From the NCBI RefSeq assembly GCF_003350535.1, contig NZ_QQBB01000002.1:186001-250000 (forward strand): DNA of 64,000 bases, in the 5' to 3' direction. Made by a program: the position numbers and the translations under genes. Numbering within the stretch: position 1 is the first letter of the stretch; every line of letters starts with the position of its first letter. Below are positions 7,442 to 15,555 of this stretch, piece by piece. Source of the stretch: Microvirga subterranea (GTDB taxonomy: Bacteria > Pseudomonadota > Alphaproteobacteria > Rhizobiales > Beijerinckiaceae). The notes under the pieces are model-generated. The model was given only the letters and a program-made list of their open reading frames with translations, searched no databases and was not told where the DNA came from.

Positions 7442-8652
7442 TGCCGGCTCCTCGGATCGAGCCGCAGGGGAGGAGCCACGAGGCGGACCACATGAACCTC
7501 GCTCTCTTGATCGCTCAGGAGCGGAACGATCACGGCTGCACCCGCGCCGGCCCTACGCAAAGCATGGAGAACCCGCGGCAGCCGATTGACTTGGGAAGCA
7601 TCAGGTTGAGGCCCGCCCGTGGGAAACACACGGAGCCGCCAGGGCGCTGAAAGCTGTTCACGCCATTCCGCGAGGTGTGATCGGTCATGAATGGCTGGAT
7701 AATGATGGCGCGTAAGGTCCTCTCGTGCGCCCGAGATCGCGGTGGCTCGCGCCTGGCACGCCTCGAGAATGGCCTTGGCGGCCGCGTCCTCGTGCGTCCA
7801 GCTGCATCCGAAGCCTTCGCTCGGCAAGGGTACGAGTTCGTTGGGCGGGCCACGCTCCATGAGATGGCACCAGAAGACCGGCAGGTCGTGAACGGCGGGC
7901 GCCTGCCAGAGGCCGCAGAGGAGGCCGGCGTTGCTCACGGCATCGATCAGCGTTCCACAGGCCTCGCTGTGTCCATCCGGGAGGCTGGTCTGATTTAGGT
8001 CGAAGAAATTCGGGATCCTTCGCGCCTTTGCGATAGCGTCACGCTCCAGCACCTCCAGCCCGGCCTGAATGATCGCCTGCAGCATGGTCCGCCCCGCGCC
8101 GAGTCCAGTGGTCGTTCGGGGGAACATCACGGGATGCGAAGACGGGAACGTATAGACGGTGTCGACAAGTGCCGAAGGCACAAGGGCAGGCTCATCGTTG
8201 AAGAGGTTCCAGCCCTCGATCCATGGTATAGGGAGCTGAGCCCAATCTTTTGGAGCCTCGTTGACGAGGCAGGAGGCATAAAGTTCTCGCGTGGCCGTAC
8301 CCAGGCTCTCGGCGGTGGCCAGTGTGAGCCGCTCGCAAGGGATGTTTTCGCCAGCCCAGCTCTCGATGGCCTCCATCATGGCGGAGGCGGTCGCCTCGGG
8401 CCAAGAGAGGCCCTTGCCCTGGCTCACTGCATTGGAGAGTGAAAGAGGCCGCACCACTTGGACGATAGGTACGCCGACGTGATCCAATCGCGTGATCGAG
8501 CCGATCCGGGTAATGCCGATGTCCCGTCTTCGGCCCACCAGCTTTCGGAGCCAGGTTTCCGAGGCGTCGTCGGAGGTGTTCTTGCGCCACAGGTCGACTT
8601 GCTTCAGGCTGCCCGGCACCGATGATGCAGGCGGTGCAAGACCCGATCTCAT
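7438..8652 (-). CDS. YcaO-family ATP-dependent peptide-modifying enzyme
   Basis: A 404-residue YcaO domain protein. The ATP/Mg sites are visible: SQGKGLSWPEATASAMMEAIE (about 77-97), GLEVLERDAI (198-207) and HEDAAAKAILEACQAR (287-302), with a terminal VHVVRLVAPPL strand. YcaO enzymes phosphorylate backbone amides so that Cys/Ser/Thr side chains or sulfide can attack. The C-terminus lacks the PxPxP tail of azoline-forming cyclodehydratases, and the next gene is TfuA, both favouring thioamide formation. It overlaps the cyclase/ATPase gene by 4 bp upstream and TfuA by 4 bp downstream. No E1/ocin-ThiF partner is present. Confidence 0.93.
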   Translation of the reverse strand: MRSGLAPPASSVPGSLKQVDLWRKNTSDDASETWLRKLVGRRRDIGITRIGSITRLDHVGVPIVQVVRPLSLSNAVSQGKGLSWPEATASAMMEAIESWAGENIPCERLTLATAESLGTATRELYASCLVNEAPKDWAQLPIPWIEGWNLFNDEPALVPSALVDTVYTFPSSHPVMFPRTTTGLGAGRTMLQAIIQAGLEVLERDAIAKARRIPNFFDLNQTSLPDGHSEACGTLIDAVSNAGLLCGLWQAPAVHDLPVFWCHLMERGPPNELVPLPSEGFGCSWTHEDAAAKAILEACQARATAISGAREDLTRHHYPAIHDRSHLAEWREQLSAPWRLRVFPTGGPQPDASQVNRLPRVLHALRRAGAGAAVIVPLLSDQESEVHVVRLVAPPLRLDPRSRQ

Positions 8653-11600
8653 TGACGATCTTGACTCTCGAAGCGCGTACGATCCGCACGGGCCCTAGCC
8701 GCAAGAGCAGCGGCACCCTGGTCTTCCGCCAGCGATATGGACCGGTCGAGGTCCTGCAAGGACAAGGTCTCGTTCGGCTGGTGAGCTTGCAGCGTAACAG
8801 CGCGAAGCCGGTATAGCTCCGGAAGCCATACGAGATTGCCCGCCCGCTCGGCCTCTGCAATCGCGCTGGTGAGGATCGACAACCCTTTGTCGGGCTGCTG
8901 CGACTTGACGAGAAGCTCGGCCCACAGGCTGCAATAGACCGGCATGTCCTCGTCCGTGCCGATGGCGCGATGAGCCTTCACGCCCTCCTCAAACTCAAGC
9001 AACCCGGCCTTGAGATCTCCAAGTATTGCCTGTGCCCAACCCGCAAAGATCCGGCTCTTGGCGCGTACTTCCGGCAAGTCGTGTTCGTCCGCAAGCGCCC
9101 TCATTCTTTGTGCGAGATAGGACACCTTGGATGCATCGTGCTGATAGCTTGCCAGAAGGATCGCATTGTCCAGCGCGTGACAGAGGCTCCCAGGATGATC
9201 CGTGGCTTCGGCCCAGGCCATTGCTTGGCTCATGCTTTCGATGGCACCCTCGTTGTCGCCCATGAGCCAGAGAAGTTGCGCCCGCTCGCCCAGGCCGCAG
9301 ACATTCGCATCATGGCCGCCGTATCGTGCACGGCTGAGGCGGCCGCGGTCGGAATCATAGAGGGTGAGGCCCTTGTTGATGCAGTCCAGGCACAGGTGGT
9401 GCTGTCCGGCGTGGAAATTCGCCGCCCAGGCGCAATGCAGGGCTTGCAGTCTGATCTCAGGGTCATTGGCTTTGTCGAGATCGCTGATCAGAACCTCTGC
9501 CCGGCTCCGCTTTGTCTGCCGGTCTGGTGAAGTGTACCACCATCCCCAGTAGAGGGGAAACCACCGCTCACGGTCTTCGACCCCACGACGGCGGCAGATC
9601 GCGACGCCCTGGTCGTAGACGGCACGCGCTTCCGGGGAGCCTTTTCCGAACAGGGCGATGGCAATCGGACCTCTTGCGGCCAGGAGTTGAAGCGAAAGTT
9701 CGTCGACGTCCGGGCCCGCTTCGCAATGTGACAGGTCCTCCTCTGCACGGGCGAGCAACTGATCCGCTTCGCGAATAGCCGATCGAAGGGCATAGTCCTC
9801 GGCAGCCTTCACGGCATAGCGTGCTCCCTCGATCCATCGTCCCGCCTGCTCGCAATGCCAGGCTGTGACCTCGTCGGGAGGTGGCGCAACATCGCCATCC
9901 AGCACGAGGTCGACCAGTCGGTCGTGCATGCGCCGACGATCGACGCGCAGGAGACTGTCGTACGCCGCTTCCTGGATCAATGCATGCCGGAAGCGGAAGA
10001 CCTCGACATCGTCCGTCTCCTGACGCTGGACGATCCTGGCGTGGATCAGCTGCGCCAATGCATCGTCGAGGAAAGCCGCTTCGTCTTCGCCATCAGCGAG
10101 TCTCTTGAGGAGATTTCCGGAGAATTCCCGCCCAATGACACTTGCAACCTGCGCAATCCGGCGTGCCGGCCCGAGAGCCGCGAGTCTTGCCGATACCAGA
10201 TCCTGAAGGGTCACGATGCTACCTTCGTGCAGCACCTTGCTCCAATCTCTGATCGTCGAGGCCGTGCCTCCGAACCGTTCCTTGAAGAGCGTGCCCAGTT
10301 CCTCCGCAAAGAGCGGAATACCGTCGCTCCTGTCATGGATGAAGGATGCCAAGCCTGGGGGGAGAGGCTGCTCCCAGATTGCCTCAAGAAGCTTTGGCGT
10401 ATGCGACGCTTCCAGGTGGGGCAATGTAATGGTAAGACTGTTGCTGTGATCGGCACCGCGGAGGACGGTATCGTCTCGGGAGGTCAAAACGGCGAGGATC
10501 GGGAGGTGTCGAATCCGATCTGCAAGCTGATCGATCAGCTCCAGCGTCAGCGTGTCGGCCCAATGAACGTCTTCAACGAGCGCCAATTGCGGCTTGTGCC
10601 GCGACCATCCTTTTAGAACATCGATAATTGCATCGAGCGCTGATTGCCGAAGTTCGTCCGCCGTGCGTTCAATAGGCTCGACCTCACCCGTCGGCAAGGC
10701 GGAGCCGCCGGATTGGAACGCAAGAATGTTTGCCGCGTCCTCACCGAGCGCCACTCCGTCATGGAGCAGGGAATCAAGGATTTCCTCTTTCGTGAGACCG
10801 GTTGATTCTGGCCTGTCACGACGGATTTGGTGCCGAAGCATGTCGAGAAAGGGATGAAGGGGGCGGCCGTTGCCCCGCGAAAGGCACTGGAAGATGCGTA
10901 CCTCCGCCTCCGAGGGCGTCAGTCCCTGACGCAGTTCGGCAACCAAACGCGACTTGCCGATCCCGGCTTCGCCGACGAGAAGGATGACCTGGCCATGGCC
11001 CTCCTGTGCCTTGAGCAATCGATCTCGACAGAGCGCCAGTTCTTCTTCGCGCCCGACGAGGGGGGCGAGCATTCGACCCGACGTCGAGAACCGATCTATC
11101 GGGTCTCGACGGGCAATGGGCTTCCAGAGGCGCACAGGTTCCACCAGGCCCTTCAAGCGTCTCTCGCCAAGAGGCTCGAAGTCGAAGGCCCCGTGCGTCA
11201 GGCGATAAGTCGTGTCCGAGACTGCAACGCTGTTCGGTTCTGCCTCCGACTGGATGCGCGCCGCCAGAGCTGGCGTGATCCCGATCACCTCCTTCGTCAG
11301 CGGCAGGTCCGCCCCGCTCAGGTCCGAGATCACCACAGTGCCGGTTGCGATTCCTACGCGGACCCGCAACGGAGTTCCTTGAACGATGCTTTCCCCAGCG
11401 GCCCTACACCGGGCGACCAATTCCAGCGCCGCCGAGACGGCGGACTCGGCCGCATCTTCCAATGATACGGGAAAACCGAAATAAGCCGATCCGCCATCAC
11501 CGTGCAGGCTTTCGAGGTAGCCGCCATTGCCACGAATGGCCGCGGCTGCTTCGCCATGGATCCGGCGCTGAAGAATACCGAAGTCTTCAGGATCGAGCGT

Positions 11601-11717
11601 CTGCAGAATCTCCGTCGATCCCACGATATCGTAGAAGAACGCCGTCACCTGGCGGCGCTCACCCGTGATTGCATCAACGGTCTGTTTTGACAGCTTCGCT
11701 CCAGCGGGCTTCGCCAT
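8649..11717 (-). CDS. Class III nucleotidyl cyclase-AAA/STAND ATPase-TPR regulator
   Basis: A protein of about 1,020 residues. The N-terminus is a class III adenylate/guanylate cyclase domain (FFYDIVGSTE and HGDGGSAYFG carry the two metal-binding aspartates). A STAND/AAA_16 ATPase follows (PLVGREEEL, Walker A GEAGIGKS), then long TPR-like helical repeats to the C-terminus. Such proteins act as signal-responsive switches. It is the first gene of the YcaO-TfuA operon and overlaps YcaO by 4 bp, so it probably senses the trigger or acts on the peptide. I chose the ATG at 11717; an in-frame GTG lies at 11726 with GGTGGGG between them. Confidence 0.9.
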   Translation of the reverse strand: MAKPAGAKLSKQTVDAITGERRQVTAFFYDIVGSTEILQTLDPEDFGILQRRIHGEAAAAIRGNGGYLESLHGDGGSAYFGFPVSLEDAAESAVSAALELVARCRAAGESIVQGTPLRVRVGIATGTVVISDLSGADLPLTKEVIGITPALAARIQSEAEPNSVAVSDTTYRLTHGAFDFEPLGERRLKGLVEPVRLWKPIARRDPIDRFSTSGRMLAPLVGREEELALCRDRLLKAQEGHGQVILLVGEAGIGKSRLVAELRQGLTPSEAEVRIFQCLSRGNGRPLHPFLDMLRHQIRRDRPESTGLTKEEILDSLLHDGVALGEDAANILAFQSGGSALPTGEVEPIERTADELRQSALDAIIDVLKGWSRHKPQLALVEDVHWADTLTLELIDQLADRIRHLPILAVLTSRDDTVLRGADHSNSLTITLPHLEASHTPKLLEAIWEQPLPPGLASFIHDRSDGIPLFAEELGTLFKERFGGTASTIRDWSKVLHEGSIVTLQDLVSARLAALGPARRIAQVASVIGREFSGNLLKRLADGEDEAAFLDDALAQLIHARIVQRQETDDVEVFRFRHALIQEAAYDSLLRVDRRRMHDRLVDLVLDGDVAPPPDEVTAWHCEQAGRWIEGARYAVKAAEDYALRSAIREADQLLARAEEDLSHCEAGPDVDELSLQLLAARGPIAIALFGKGSPEARAVYDQGVAICRRRGVEDRERWFPLYWGWWYTSPDRQTKRSRAEVLISDLDKANDPEIRLQALHCAWAANFHAGQHHLCLDCINKGLTLYDSDRGRLSRARYGGHDANVCGLGERAQLLWLMGDNEGAIESMSQAMAWAEATDHPGSLCHALDNAILLASYQHDASKVSYLAQRMRALADEHDLPEVRAKSRIFAGWAQAILGDLKAGLLEFEEGVKAHRAIGTDEDMPVYCSLWAELLVKSQQPDKGLSILTSAIAEAERAGNLVWLPELYRLRAVTLQAHQPNETLSLQDLDRSISLAEDQGAAALAARARADRTRFESQDRQ

Positions 11718-11726
11718 TAACCCCAC

Positions 11727-12101
11727 CCCGGCTTCTACGAGGGCCTTACACTAATGGGAAAAGAAGAGTTGTGCGATGCGACATCAAACAGATCGACTGA
11801 AATCTTGTGCCTTTCGGGAATTAGTATTGTGATAACGTTTTAAATCTTTTGGTTCGCTTCCGTGCTGAGACGCTGGGCACTGATGCCCGTGCGGCAGCAT
11901 CGTGGAAACCACTCATAGGAGGTACTTTGGTCGGTGGCCCGAAGGTGTCCGGAATTGCCGCCACGACGAGGGGGCCAACGCTTACTCTACACATTCGAAT
12001 CCGGAGCCGGCTCGTCCGAAACTTGATCCGCTCATGGGGGCATTCATTGTCCTGCATGTCGTCGCATTTGCAGGACTGCATCAGCCGAAGGGATAGCTGC
12101 T
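11727..12101. other. Intergenic region, divergent promoters expected
   Basis: This 375-bp gap separates the minus-strand YcaO operon from the plus-strand ExoF-like gene and must hold promoters for both. I see an AT-rich stretch near 11815-11850 but no convincing sigma-54 or other consensus, no RNA gene and no coding potential beyond short unlikely frames. Confidence 0.5.
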
Positions 12102-13418
12102 ATGACCCGCGCCCTCCGTTCTCGCACTCGCTCGCTCACGTGCGCGGTTCTCCTCGGTTGGACCATGTTGCAGTGCATCGGGCGTTCAGACGCCGCTGAC
12201 GGGGCGAGCCCGCAGCAGCTTGCGCCAGGGGATCGGGTTCAGGTCATCGTTTTCCAGCAGCCCGAAATTTCAGGCGATTTCATCGTCGATGGGGCGGGCG
12301 CGGTCACGATTCCTCTCATCGGGGCCATCGCCGTCCAGGATCTGACATTAGGCGAGGCGGAGAAGCGCATCACGCAGCGGCTTGCGGAGGGGTTCATCGA
12401 TCGGCCTGTCGTGAGCCTCAAGATCAACGAACAACGTCCCGTCTACGTCCTAGGAGATGTGAGGTCACCCGGCAGCTACCCCTATCGCTATGGCGCATCG
12501 GTCCTGAGCGCCGTTGCTCTCGCGGGAGGAATTGGGATGCAGGAGCAGGCGGTCGCCGGCAACCGATCGGAGTTCCTTCAGGCGGACGAGCGCCTGCAAG
12601 TTGCCCAAGCGACGCATCGCGCCCTTTTCATCCGCCGGCTCCGCCTGGAAGCCCAGCGGCTCGGTTCAGCAAAGTTCGATCTGCCGCGTGATACGACCTA
12701 CTCACGGGATGATCCGGATGTGGCGCGCATCTTCAAGGAGGAGCAGGACCTTCTGGCAGTCCAGCGGGCTGGACATGAGCAGACCCTACGTCTGCTTCGG
12801 GATCAGAAGCCGCGTCTCGAAGCGGAGATTGCCGGTGTTCGTGCGCAGGCGGAGGCCGAGCAGACGCAGCTCGAGCTCCTTCAGGAGCATATCGCCGACT
12901 ACAACAAGCTCGTCACCACCGGATTGGCACGACGTTATGCCATGATCGAATTGCAGCGGGAGGAGGCGCGCCACAAGGGAAATCTCGCTCGCTTCGCTGC
13001 CGACATTGCAAGGCTCGAAAACAGCATCGGTGAGATCGGCGTCCGGATGCAGGAGGCGGAAAACGAGTACATGCGCCGGGCCATGACGGAATTGCAGGAG
13101 ACCCGTTCGCGCCTTCAGGAACTCGACATCACGATTCCGGTTGCTCAGGAGTTGCGTGAAACCCGCTTCCAGCAAAGCCGTGCCGCCCTTATGGGCATGG
13201 TAGACGCAAGTTACGCCGTTGCCATCCTGCGCACCCGGAGCGGCAAGGAAGAGGTCGTCCGAGCCGAGATGTCGACCCGCCTACTGCCGGGCGATATCGT
13301 TGAGGTGCGCCGCAATGGCACTCCGGGCTCGCCGTCTCCGACGATGTCCCTGATCAGCGGCGTGGCGATGCAGGCGAACTCGGGTCAGGATGCGTCGAAG
13401 GCCGAGCCTCTCGACTAA
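12102..13418 (+). CDS. ExoF-like polysaccharide export protein
   Basis: A 438-residue secreted protein: hydrophobic signal segment (about 11-25), a polysaccharide export domain (LAPGDRVQVIVFQQPEISGDF onward, 40-105), an SLBB-like segment with VLGDVRSPGSYPYRYG (117-131), then a long charged coiled coil (about 195-380) and a short C-terminal beta region. This matches the ExoF family of rhizobial exopolysaccharide secretion, periplasmic or outer-membrane partners of Wzc-type proteins. No glycosyltransferase or Wzc gene lies nearby, so it is an orphan here. A GAAGGGA lies 8 bases before the ATG. Confidence 0.85.
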   Translation: MTRALRSRTRSLTCAVLLGWTMLQCIGRSDAADGASPQQLAPGDRVQVIVFQQPEISGDFIVDGAGAVTIPLIGAIAVQDLTLGEAEKRITQRLAEGFIDRPVVSLKINEQRPVYVLGDVRSPGSYPYRYGASVLSAVALAGGIGMQEQAVAGNRSEFLQADERLQVAQATHRALFIRRLRLEAQRLGSAKFDLPRDTTYSRDDPDVARIFKEEQDLLAVQRAGHEQTLRLLRDQKPRLEAEIAGVRAQAEAEQTQLELLQEHIADYNKLVTTGLARRYAMIELQREEARHKGNLARFAADIARLENSIGEIGVRMQEAENEYMRRAMTELQETRSRLQELDITIPVAQELRETRFQQSRAALMGMVDASYAVAILRTRSGKEEVVRAEMSTRLLPGDIVEVRRNGTPGSPSPTMSLISGVAMQANSGQDASKAEPLD

Positions 13419-13533
13419 GAACTGGCGATGGCCTCTTAGACCTTCTGCCTGATCACTCTGGGTCGCCCATCAGGCTATTCTGCTAGTTATCCCCTGCGCA
13501 TCGTCCCTCTAGGGTTCGTCGGGAGGATGTCTG

Positions 13534-13551
13534 ATGGAGCCATGTAAATGA
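13534..13551 (+). other. Five-codon leader ORF coupled to esterase gene
   Basis: GGAGG at 13522-13526 is followed after a normal gap by ATG GAG CCA TGT AAA TGA (MEPCK-stop). The stop overlaps the ATG of the esterase at 13548 (ATGA). The esterase ATG itself has no close Shine-Dalgarno site, so ribosomes may reach it by re-initiation from this mini-ORF. It could also be a chance arrangement. Confidence 0.35.
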
Positions 13552-14594
13552 ATGATGACGCTGCCGCCGCCAGGTCCTCGGCGACGCCTGTCGATCAACG
13601 GACCGATGGTCCGGGCATATCCCATATCGATCCATTGGATCCGGCTGCCCGCTACTTTCAGCTCCTCGCCAAGATGCGGACACCCATGACATTGAGGGAC
13701 ATCATGATTCAGCCGGTGCGGCATGGCTACATCAGCCACAGCATCGAGCCCGCCGACCTTCCTCCCAGTGCCTCCCAGCTTTATCCGGAGATCGAGGTTT
13801 CGGACATCTACGTCCCTTCAGCCGCAGGACCCATTCGCTGCCAGGTATATAGACCTCGATCCGACGAGCCCCTGCCGATGATGCTGTACGCCCATGGTGG
13901 CGGCTTTACGGTCGGCAGTTCGGAGGACACCGCCTACATCACGAGCCGCCTCGCATCCGACAACAGAATGGTGGTGGTGAGCGTCAACTATCGCCTCGCA
14001 CCGGAGTGGCCATTCCCGGCAGGCCTCGACGATTGTGCTGCGGTCTTCGGCTGGCTGCGGCAGAACGGACGCGACGTCGGTGGAGACCCCTCATGGATCG
14101 CTGTCGGCGGTGACTCGGCCGGTGGCAACATGGCGGCCGCCCTGCCGATCAAGATCAGAGACGAGGGAGATCATCCGCCCGAGGCGGCGGTTCTCATGTG
14201 CCCGATCACGAGCTTCTTCGTGGAGGAGCACGAATCCTTCGAGCGCCTTGCACCGCTCGGCATCATCTACGACACCGCCTTCGTTGGGTATATCCGTGGT
14301 GCCTATGCGGTGCATTACCGAAACTGGTCACACCCGCATGTCAGTCCCGCGCTGGCGGATCTACGAGGATACCCACCGACGATCGTCGTGTCGGGAACTG
14401 CGGACCCGATCGTCGACGACAATCTCGCCTTCGTCAGGAAGTTGCGGGACAGCGGCAATGGGGAGGTCGTCTCGTTCGTGCGCGAACGGATGCCGCACGG
14501 CTATTACTTCTTTCCCGGACTGCTGAAGGAAGGGGACGAGGCCTTCGACGCCATTGCCGAATTTCTGAAGAGCAAAACTCCACGGAAGGGTTGA
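13548..14594 (+). CDS. Alpha/beta hydrolase, hormone-sensitive lipase (family IV) esterase
   Basis: A 348-residue esterase with oxyanion-hole motif HGGGF at 116-120, nucleophile motif GDSAGG at 188-193 (Ser190), catalytic acid D286 in TADPIVDD and catalytic H317 in MPHGYYF. This is the HSL/family IV layout. There is no signal peptide, so it is cytoplasmic; members hydrolyse short acyl esters or carbamates, and the natural substrate cannot be predicted. An in-frame stop immediately precedes the ATG at 13548, which fixes the start. Confidence 0.93.
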   Translation: MNDDAAAARSSATPVDQRTDGPGISHIDPLDPAARYFQLLAKMRTPMTLRDIMIQPVRHGYISHSIEPADLPPSASQLYPEIEVSDIYVPSAAGPIRCQVYRPRSDEPLPMMLYAHGGGFTVGSSEDTAYITSRLASDNRMVVVSVNYRLAPEWPFPAGLDDCAAVFGWLRQNGRDVGGDPSWIAVGGDSAGGNMAAALPIKIRDEGDHPPEAAVLMCPITSFFVEEHESFERLAPLGIIYDTAFVGYIRGAYAVHYRNWSHPHVSPALADLRGYPPTIVVSGTADPIVDDNLAFVRKLRDSGNGEVVSFVRERMPHGYYFFPGLLKEGDEAFDAIAEFLKSKTPRKG

Positions 14595-14739
14595 ACCTCA
14601 TTCCACGGGCACGCATTCGATCCGAATGCTTCGATCCAGGACCGCGGAACTTTCGAGGTAACCGTGTAGCCTTCCGCTCACGTGTCCTCTTGAGCTTTCG
14701 GGCATGATACGTTTACGCATCCTTCCGACATCGATCGCG

Positions 14740-15105
14740 TCAGGTGCTCTGGCTGCTACATCCTCGCTGTCCGTGGAGCGCACGCCGTCCATTGCTCCAA
14801 CATCGGACGACGTTCGAGCAGGTCTCTTCAGCCGGCGGGATCAAAAGCACCGACGCCGGGAGGCCACCAACGTCCGAGCACTGCGGAGCATCTGCGAGGC
14901 CGGCTGCCGGGGCGAACTGCCGCGACATACACAGCCGGCCGGTCCCTTCGCCCAGCTTCCAAGCTGGGACGATCCGCTCGGTGAAGAAACACAGGTGCCC
15001 GACGAGTGAGAGGTCGGCAGCCTCCGCATCGGTTGGATTGGGGAGCAAGCCGAGACGCTTGAGTGAGGTCGCACAAGCAAAGCTCGTCTCAAGCACCCTC
15101 CTCAA
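14740..15105 (-). CDS. Hypothetical 121-residue protein (uncertain)
   Basis: A minus-strand frame starting with TTG whose start overlaps the stop of the preceding 100-residue gene by 4 bp (TTGA). The first half (SLVGHLCFFTERIVPAWKLGEG) looks protein-like; the second half is low in recognisable pattern and rich in Cys and Ser. No family is recognised. Translational coupling is the main argument that it is real; the C-terminal part may be longer or shorter than drawn. Confidence 0.45.
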   Translation of the reverse strand: MRRVLETSFACATSLKRLGLLPNPTDAEAADLSLVGHLCFFTERIVPAWKLGEGTGRLCMSRQFAPAAGLADAPQCSDVGGLPASVLLIPPAEETCSNVVRCWSNGRRALHGQRGCSSQST

Positions 15106-15404
15106 TGCAGCGTACCGTCCTCATCAAGCCAGCCGAAACGCTCCTTGAACGCCGCCAAATGGCCGAAGCTCAAGGTGGCGGCATTCGGCAGATCGGTTTC
15201 AGCCACCACGTCGAAGCCTCTGAACAAGGAGAGGTGGCCCTCGTCCAGGAGGCTTAGATAGACTTCTGATCCCCCGGTTGTCGCAATGGGGGTCGATATC
15301 ATTAGCATGTCGAAAGGCAGGCCGAGACTCGACGACAATTGGTTATATTGCTGCTTCACCAGCGCCCATTCAATGTTGCTGGCACTTTTCCTGGCCCAGA
15401 TCAT
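15102..15404 (-). CDS. Hypothetical 100-residue protein
   Basis: An unrecognised cytoplasmic protein (MIWARKSASNIEWALVKQQY...). It has a plausible amphipathic pattern (YLSLLDEGHLSLFRGFDVVAE, AATLSFGHLAAFKERFGWLDE) and no membrane or signal segment. It lies between the L,D-transpeptidase gene and the 121-residue frame, all on the minus strand. The pattern of conserved-looking hydrophobics supports coding, but there is no functional clue. Confidence 0.6.
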   Translation of the reverse strand: MIWARKSASNIEWALVKQQYNQLSSSLGLPFDMLMISTPIATTGGSEVYLSLLDEGHLSLFRGFDVVAETDLPNAATLSFGHLAAFKERFGWLDEDGTLH

Positions 15405-15555
15405 GACGACCTCTGTCAGTCAGTCGTTTCTCCAGGCTTTATTCATAACGCGTCGGCCGCGGAATGCGCTGTTTCAGAGGGAGTACTTCACGAGAACGAG
15501 CGCTACCTATTCCATCGGGAGCGCATTGCGATCACATGCTGCTCGTGCGGACGGC

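Noticed and set aside
11821..12081. 86-codon minus-strand frame in the gap before the ExoF-like gene
   Set aside because: Low-complexity basic composition, no ribosome site and no family; the gap is better explained as divergent promoters.
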